The notes under the pieces are model-generated. The model was given only the letters and a program-made list of their open reading frames with translations. It made no database searches and was not told the DNA's origin. Shown piece after piece: positions 58,301 to 63,909 of a DNA stretch of 63,909 nt (position 1 is its first letter; each line of letters begins with the position of its first letter). Made by a program: the position numbers and the translations under genes. Source of the DNA: Pseudobdellovibrionaceae bacterium (GTDB taxonomy: Bacteria > Bdellovibrionota > Bdellovibrionia > Bdellovibrionales > Bdellovibrionaceae); the NCBI GenBank assembly GCA_016719575.1, contig JADJYV010000005.1, positions 1-63,909 on the forward strand. The letters run 5' to 3'.

Positions 58301-61300
58301 CCCAAGAGAGAACTCCTGCGCCATTGTTCGAGAGAACTTGCCCCGAAGCCCCTTGTGCTCCTGGGAAAGTCAGAGAGTAGTTCGTGGTCACAGCAGCAGG
58401 CATCAGAGTCAAAGAGCCAGAAGTAGCGCCATTCAGTTGGTTGCCCATGGTGGCAGCAACACCGGAACCATCAAGAGAGAGCAATTTATTCGATTGAGCA
58501 GTTGTTGTTTTATTAGCAGTAACCACACCGGCATTAGTGATCGAAGAGATATCACCAGAGAGCGCAACTGCGCCAGCAACGCCAGAAGCGTTACCAACCC
58601 ATACCTGAGTAGACGCAAGCGAGTTCGACATTTTGCTATTAAACGTTGACCAGTCGGCAGAAGAAAGAGCTCCGCGCTTTGTTGCAGAAGCGGTGGGGAT
58701 ATCGAAAGTATGCGCTGAACCCGCAGAGCTGATGCCGATATCAGTGCCAGCTGTGCCAAGCACAAAACTCTGAGTTCCAGCAGAAAGACCGTTTAGGCTT
58801 GTGATGCCAGCTCCTGCAACGCCCAAAGACTTAGTAGTAGAACCATCGTAGTACTTGATTGTTCCAGAATCGTACCACATCTGTCCTGCAACCGTGCCGT
58901 TGGTAGAATTTGCAGAAAGACCAAGATACTTGTTGGCAGCCATAGTGATATTGCCAGTATTGGTGATGTCGAAAGCACCCATCGCCAGAGCACCTGCCAT
59001 AGTGTCGCCAGCTTTGTTGACTGGAGTGTAAGTCAGAGCGGTGTTGACATCAGCAGCACTTAACGAAGCACTTGCGATCACGCGGCCTTTAGCATCAACA
59101 GAAACCTTCGCGTATGTTCCCGCAGTGACTCCACTGTTAGCAAGAGTGACCACTCCGGCATTTGACATTGTCGCATCACCAGACATAGACACCGCAGTTG
59201 CAGCATTGCCAGAGTTACCAACCCAGATATTGGCTGAAGTCAGAGAGTTGGTCATGGCCGTCGCCCAAGAGAGCACACCAGAGCCATTGTTCGAAAGAAC
59301 TTGTCCCGAAGCCCCTTGTGCACCTGGGAAAGTCAGAGAGTAGTTCGTAGTTACTGCGGCCGGCATCAGAGTCAAAGAGCCAGAAGTTGCGCCGTTCAGT
59401 TGGTTGCCCTTAGTAACGGCAACACTTGAGCCATCGAGTGCAAGAATTTTGTTAGCCTGAGCCGTTGTGGTTTTATCAACAGTGACCACACCGGCATTTG
59501 ACATCGTCGCATCGCCAGACATAGACACGGCAGTTGCGGCGTTGCCCGAGTTACCAACCCAAATGTTTGCAGAAGTCAGAGAGTTCGACATTTTGCTATT
59601 AAACGTTGACCAGTCGGCAGAAGACAGAGCTCCGCGCTTTGTTGCAGAAGCGGTGGGGATATCGAATGTATGCGCTGAACCCGCAGAGCTGATACCGATA
59701 TCAGTGCCAGCAGTGCCAAGTACAAAGCTCTGAGTTCCAGCAGAGAGACCGTTTAGGCTTGTAATGCCTGCACCTGCAACGCCCAAAGATTTAGTAGTAG
59801 AACCATCGTAATACTTGATCGTACCCGCATCGTACCACATTTGTCCTGCAACTGTGCCGTTAGTAGAATTTGCAGAAAGACCAAGATACTTGTTGGCCGC
59901 CATAGTGATATTACCAGTATTGGTGATGTCGAAAGCACCCATCGCGAGCGCACCCACCATAGTGTCGCCAGCTTTGTTCACTGGAGTGTAAGTCAGAGCG
60001 GTATTTATATCGGCAGCACTTAACGAAGCACTTGCAATCACGCGGCCTTTAGCATCAACAGAAACTTTCGCGTATGTTCCCGCAGTGACTCCGCTGTTAG
60101 CAAGAGTGACCACTCCGGCATTTGACATTGTCGCATCACCAGACATAGACACGGCGGTTGCAGCATTGCCCGAGTTACCAACCCAAATGTTGGCTGAAGT
60201 CAGAGAATTGGTCATGGCCGTTGCCCAAGAGAGCACACCAGAGCCATTGTTCGAAAGAACTTGTCCCGAAGCCCCTTGTGCTCCAGGGAAAGTCAGAGAG
60301 TAGTTCGTGGTCACTGCGGCAGGCATCAGAGTCAAAGAGCCAGAAGTAGCGCCGTTAAGTTGGTTGCCCTTAGTGACGGCCACACTAGAGCCATCGAGTG
60401 CAAGAATTTTGTTAGCTTGAGCAGTTGTGGTTTTATCAACAGTAACCACACCGGCATTGGATATCGTCGCATCGCCAGACATAGACACGGCAGTTGCGGC
60501 GTTGCCCGAGTTACCAACCCAGATATTAGCTGAAGTCAGCGAGTTCGACATTTTGCTATTGAACGTTGACCAGTCAGCAGAAGACAGAGCTCCTCGCTTT
60601 GTTGAAGAAGCGGTGGGGATATCGAATGTATGCGCTGAACCTGCAGAGCTGATACCGATATCAGTTCCAGCAGTGCCAAGCACAAAACTCTGAGTTCCAG
60701 CAGAAAGACCGTTTAGGCTTGTGATGCCAGCTCCTGCGACGCCCAAAGATTTAGTAGTAGAACCATCGTAATACTTGATCGTTCCAGAGTCATACCACAT
60801 TTGTCCTGCAACTGTGCCGTTAGTAGAGTTTGCAGAAAGACCAAGATACTTGTTGGCCGCCATAGTGATGTTACCAGCGTTTGTAAGATCATTGCCACCC
60901 ATTGCAAGAGCACCCACCATAGTGTCGCCAGCTTTGTTGACTGGAGTGTAAGTCAGAGCGGTGTTGACATCAGCAGCACTTAACGAAGCACTTGCGATCA
61001 CGCGGCCTTTAGCATCAACAGAAACCTTCGCGTATGTTCCCGCAGTGACTCCGCTGTTAGCAAGAGTGACCACGCCGGCATTTGACATCGTCGCATCACC
61101 AGACATAGACACCGCAGTTGCAGCATTGCCAGAGTTACCAACCCAGATATTGGCTGAAGTCAGAGAGTTGGTCATGGCCGTCGCCCAAGAGAGCACACCA
61201 GAGCCATTGTTCGAAAGAACTTGTCCCGAAGCCCCTTGTGCTCCAGGGAAAGTCAGGGAGTAGTTCGTGGTCACTGCGGCCGGCATCAGAGTCAAAGAGC

Positions 61301-63909
61301 CAGAAGTAGCGCCGTTCAGTTGGTTGCCCTTAGTGACAGCTACACTAGAGCCATCGAGTGCAAGAATTTTGTTAGCTTGAGCAGTTGTGGTTTTATCAAC
61401 AGTGACCACACCGGCATTTGATATCGTCGCATCGCCAGACATAGACACCGCGGTTGCGGCGTTGCCCGAGTTACCCACCCAAATGTTTGCAGAAGTCAGA
61501 GAGTTCGACATTTTGCTATTAAACGTTGACCAGTCAGCAGAAGACAAAGCTCCGCGCTTTGTTGCAGAAGCGGTGGGGATATCGAAAGTATGCGCTGAAC
61601 CTGCAGAGCTGATACCGATGTCAGTGCCAGCAGTGCCAAGTACAAAGCTCTGAGTTCCAGCAGAGAGACCGTTTAGGCTTGTAATGCCTGCACCTGCAAC
61701 GCCCAAAGATTTAGTAGTAGAACCATCGTAATACTTGATCGTACCCGCATCGTACCACATTTGTCCTGCAACTGTGCCGTTAGTAGAATTTGCAGAAAGA
61801 CCAAGATACTTGTTGGCCGCCATAGTGATGTTACCAGTATTGGTGATGTCAAAAGCACCCATCGCGAGCGCACCCACCATAGTGTCGCCAGCTTTGTTCA
61901 CCGGAGTGAAAGTTAGAGCCGTGTTGATATCAGCGGCACTTAACGAAGCACTTGCGATCACGCGCCTTTAGCATCAACAGAAACCTTCGCGTATGTTCCC
62001 GCAGTGACTCCGCTGTTAGCAAGAGTGACCACACCAGCATTTGACATCGTCGCATCGCCAGACATCGACACGGCGGTTGCGGCATTGCCCGAGTTACCAA
62101 CCCAAATGTTTGCAGAGGTGAGTGAGTTGGTCATGGCCGTTGCCCAAGAGAGCACACCAGAGCCATTGTTCGAAAGAACTTGTCCCGAAGCCCCTTGTGC
62201 ACCTGGGAAAGTCAGGGAGTAGTTCGTAGTTACTGCGGCAGGTATCAGAGTTAAAGAGCCAGAAGTAGCGCCGTTAAGTTGGTTGCCCATGGTGGCAGCA
62301 ACACCGGAACCATCAAGAGAGAGCAATTTATTCGATTGAGCAGTCGTGGTTTTATCAACAGTAACCACACCGGCATTAGTGATCGAAGAGATATCACCAG
62401 AGAGCGCAACTGCGCCAGCAACGCCAGAAGCGTTACCAACCCATACCTGAGTAGACGCAAGCGAGTTCGACATTTTGCTATTAAACGTTGACCAGTCGGC
62501 AGAAGAAAGAGCTCCGCGCTTTGTTGCAGAAGCGGTGGGGATATCGAAAGTATGCGCGGAACCCGCAGAGCTGATGCCGATATCAGTGCCTGCAGTACCA
62601 AGTACAAAGCTCTGAGTGCTGGCAGTGAGGCCGTTCATATTCGTAATCCCGCTACCAGCAACGCCGAGAGAGACCGCAGCAGCGCCGTCCCAATACCGAA
62701 TAGTATTTAAATCTGAGCGATACCACATCTTACCTTCGTCGCCAGCAACGAGACCCGCTGGATCAAAGTGACAGAGGAAAGACTCAAGTTACCAAAGCAT
62801 CACATCGCCAGCTTTGTTCACCGGAGTAAAGCCAAGAGCTGCGGTGATATCAGAAGAAGCAATCGAGCTTCCCACAGTGACACGGCCCTTAGCATCGACA
62901 GTGACTTTCGAGTAAGTCCCCGCAGTCACTCCTGAAGTCGCTAGGGTTAGTGCTCCGGTGTTAGCAATACTCGCATCGCCAGATATAGACACAGCGGTTG
63001 CAGTGTTGCCGGAGTTACACCCCCAGACCTTTGCATCCGCCAAGGTTGAAGATTGTTTGGCATTAAAAGAATCGTAGTCCGTTTTACTGATAAGACCGGC
63101 AGTGACAGCTGCAGAAGCCATTGGGATATTGAGAGTGTGAGTTGATGTTGCAGAAACAAAACTCGGAGAATTGCCAGAAGTTCCGATTGCAAAACTCTGA
63201 GTGCCCGCCGTAAGACCATTCATATTGGTAATACCGGCTCCCGCAACACCAAGAGATATTAGTCGTAGAACCATCGTAGTACTTGATCGTACCCGCATCG
63301 TACCACAACTGTCCTGCAACCGTGCCGTTAGTAGAGTTTGCAGAAAGACCAAGATATTTGTTAGCCGCCATAGTGATGTTGCCAGCATTGGTAAGATCAT
63401 TGCCACCCATCGCCAGAGCGCCCACCATGGTGTCGCCAGCTTTATTCACTGGAGTGTAGGTCAGAGCCGTGTTGATATCAGCGGCACTTAACGAAGCACT
63501 TGCAGTGACACGGCCTTTAGCATCAACAACGACCTTAGAGTAAGTGCCGGCAGTGACTCCCGTGGTTGAAAGACTTGAAACCCCCGCATTATCGATAGCA
63601 ACATCACCAGACATCGTCACTTCAGTCGCTGCATTGCCTGAGTTACCAACCCAAATTTTTCCGTTAGCAAGTGTTGGAAGAGAAGGATCTGGATAAGCAC
63701 AAGACCATCCTGTTACTGACCACTTCAGCACATGACCTGATGTTGAGCAGGCAAAGTTGACTAAATTACCAGTAGCGCCTGCGATGTTGACACCCGAAGT
63801 GGCAGCATTCACGCCGCCAGTGCTCAGCATCGGAGCTGTGATTTTGCCTGCGCCGATTGCGAGGGCACCCGCATTATCTATGGTGGCATCACCGGACATA
63901 GTCACCGCG
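55327..63909 (-). CDS. Giant fibre protein 2 (trimeric-fibre-like; partial, several frameshifts)
   Basis: At least 2,850 aa; the 5' end lies beyond the window. From the window edge inward it first carries fibre-1-type units (GKITAPMLSTGGVNAATSG), then five 320-residue units (SLTSANIWVGNSGNAATAVS ... VDKTTTAQANKILALDGSS ... SLTLMPAAVTTNYSLTFPG), then VGIGTTTPGSKLEVAGNI, NGNVGIGTPTPGVNLDVNG, RYNYTSHRMEYCDGASWVPV and a tip of about 130 residues (SWTNMATVDNDCNAWTVSG ... DYELIFKNSGLHPGTYDCHA). Indels against intact copies: one C lost near 57,390, one G near 61,964, a compensating pair near 62,765 and 62,796, and one gained base near 63,255. The fold and surface role are inferred as for fibre 1, but the tip is unrelated. 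Confidence 0.75.
56879..61960 (-). repeat. 960-bp stalk repeats of fibre 2
   Basis: The landmark encoding AGxGIT(S/T)LNGLS falls at 56,879, 57,838, 58,801, 59,761, 60,721 and 61,681. Steps are 959 (one-base deletion), 963 (one extra codon), 960, 960 and 960. Five units of 320 or 321 aa, differing at only a few percent of bases; unit variants include a SGVAGAVALSGDISSI insert near 58,560 and again near 62,400. Confidence 0.88.

Noticed and set aside
49000..63900. Many plus-strand frames of 60-135 codons rich in Ala, Pro, Val, Leu in the fibre region
   Set aside because: They recur at the period of the stalk repeats and are the reverse strand of fibre coding sequence; no ribosome sites or domains.
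48266..63900. Direct repeats that could suggest a CRISPR array or satellite
   Set aside because: Units are 54, 960 or about 1,491 bp, contiguous, in frame and coding; no 20-50 base repeat/spacer alternation.
45634..63909. Active prophage
   Set aside because: No terminase, capsid, portal, tape-measure, lysis, integrase or attachment site visible; only adsorption-type genes are present within the window.

Overview
The window looks like chromosomal DNA of a Gram-negative, LPS-bearing bacterium of moderate GC. The most likely source is a Bdellovibrio-like member of the Bdellovibrionota. This rests on very long trimeric-fibre-like genes with distinct tips, several secreted hydrolases (S8 protease, SleB-like cell-wall hydrolase, tricorn-type protease), many small lipoproteins, and a dideoxysugar-rich O-antigen locus. 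Nothing seen proves the taxon. No tRNA, rRNA, CRISPR array or replication origin was recognised.

Region 1 (1-23.5 kb) is a surface-polysaccharide locus. It holds an epimerase and a GT4 glycosyltransferase; three tandem paralogues of an undefined polytopic membrane protein (candidate Wzy-type polymerases); a CDP-3,6-dideoxyhexose block (rfbF, rfbG, rfbH, a terminal reductase and a GT2); a flippase; and a tightly overlapping operon gmd-colC/fcl-colD-CgeB-like GT-GT10 for GDP-colitose. A divergent phosphomannomutase and a methyltransferase complete it. A BrnTA toxin-antitoxin pair, a HEPN-like ORF and a BolA-like ORF interrupt the locus at 12.3-13.9 kb.

Region 2 (22.3-35 kb) is housekeeping. 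It contains pstSCAB plus a UPF0270 gene, with a phased CCT-repeat candidate Pho box and a divergent histidine kinase. It also has a phosphatase, an EI24 protein, an MFS/class V aminotransferase operon led by a 43-aa membrane peptide, thymidine kinase, lipoproteins and a parvulin.

Region 3 (35-45.5 kb) encodes exported proteins: a subtilase with a PA insertion, a SleB-like hydrolase, a beta-helix protein, an H/R/D/G-rich lipoprotein, a tricorn-like protease, a small barrel-like protein and a periplasmic coiled coil.

Region 4 (45.6-63.9 kb) is the most unusual. Two paralogues of a phage-virion-type lectin-like protein lie beside a Tat-signal protein made of seven 18-aa repeats, then two huge fibre genes. 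The fibres share near-identical stalk repeats (periods 960 and about 1491 bp) but end in different tips. Between them, near 54,340, is an abrupt junction where the 5' ends of fibre 1 and of a transglutaminase-elicitor-like gene are both missing.

Caveat for all regions: many genes carry single-base indels, mostly in homopolymers. Some come in compensating pairs, and some can be read directly against intact neighbouring repeat copies. I treat most as sequence errors and give merged coordinates.
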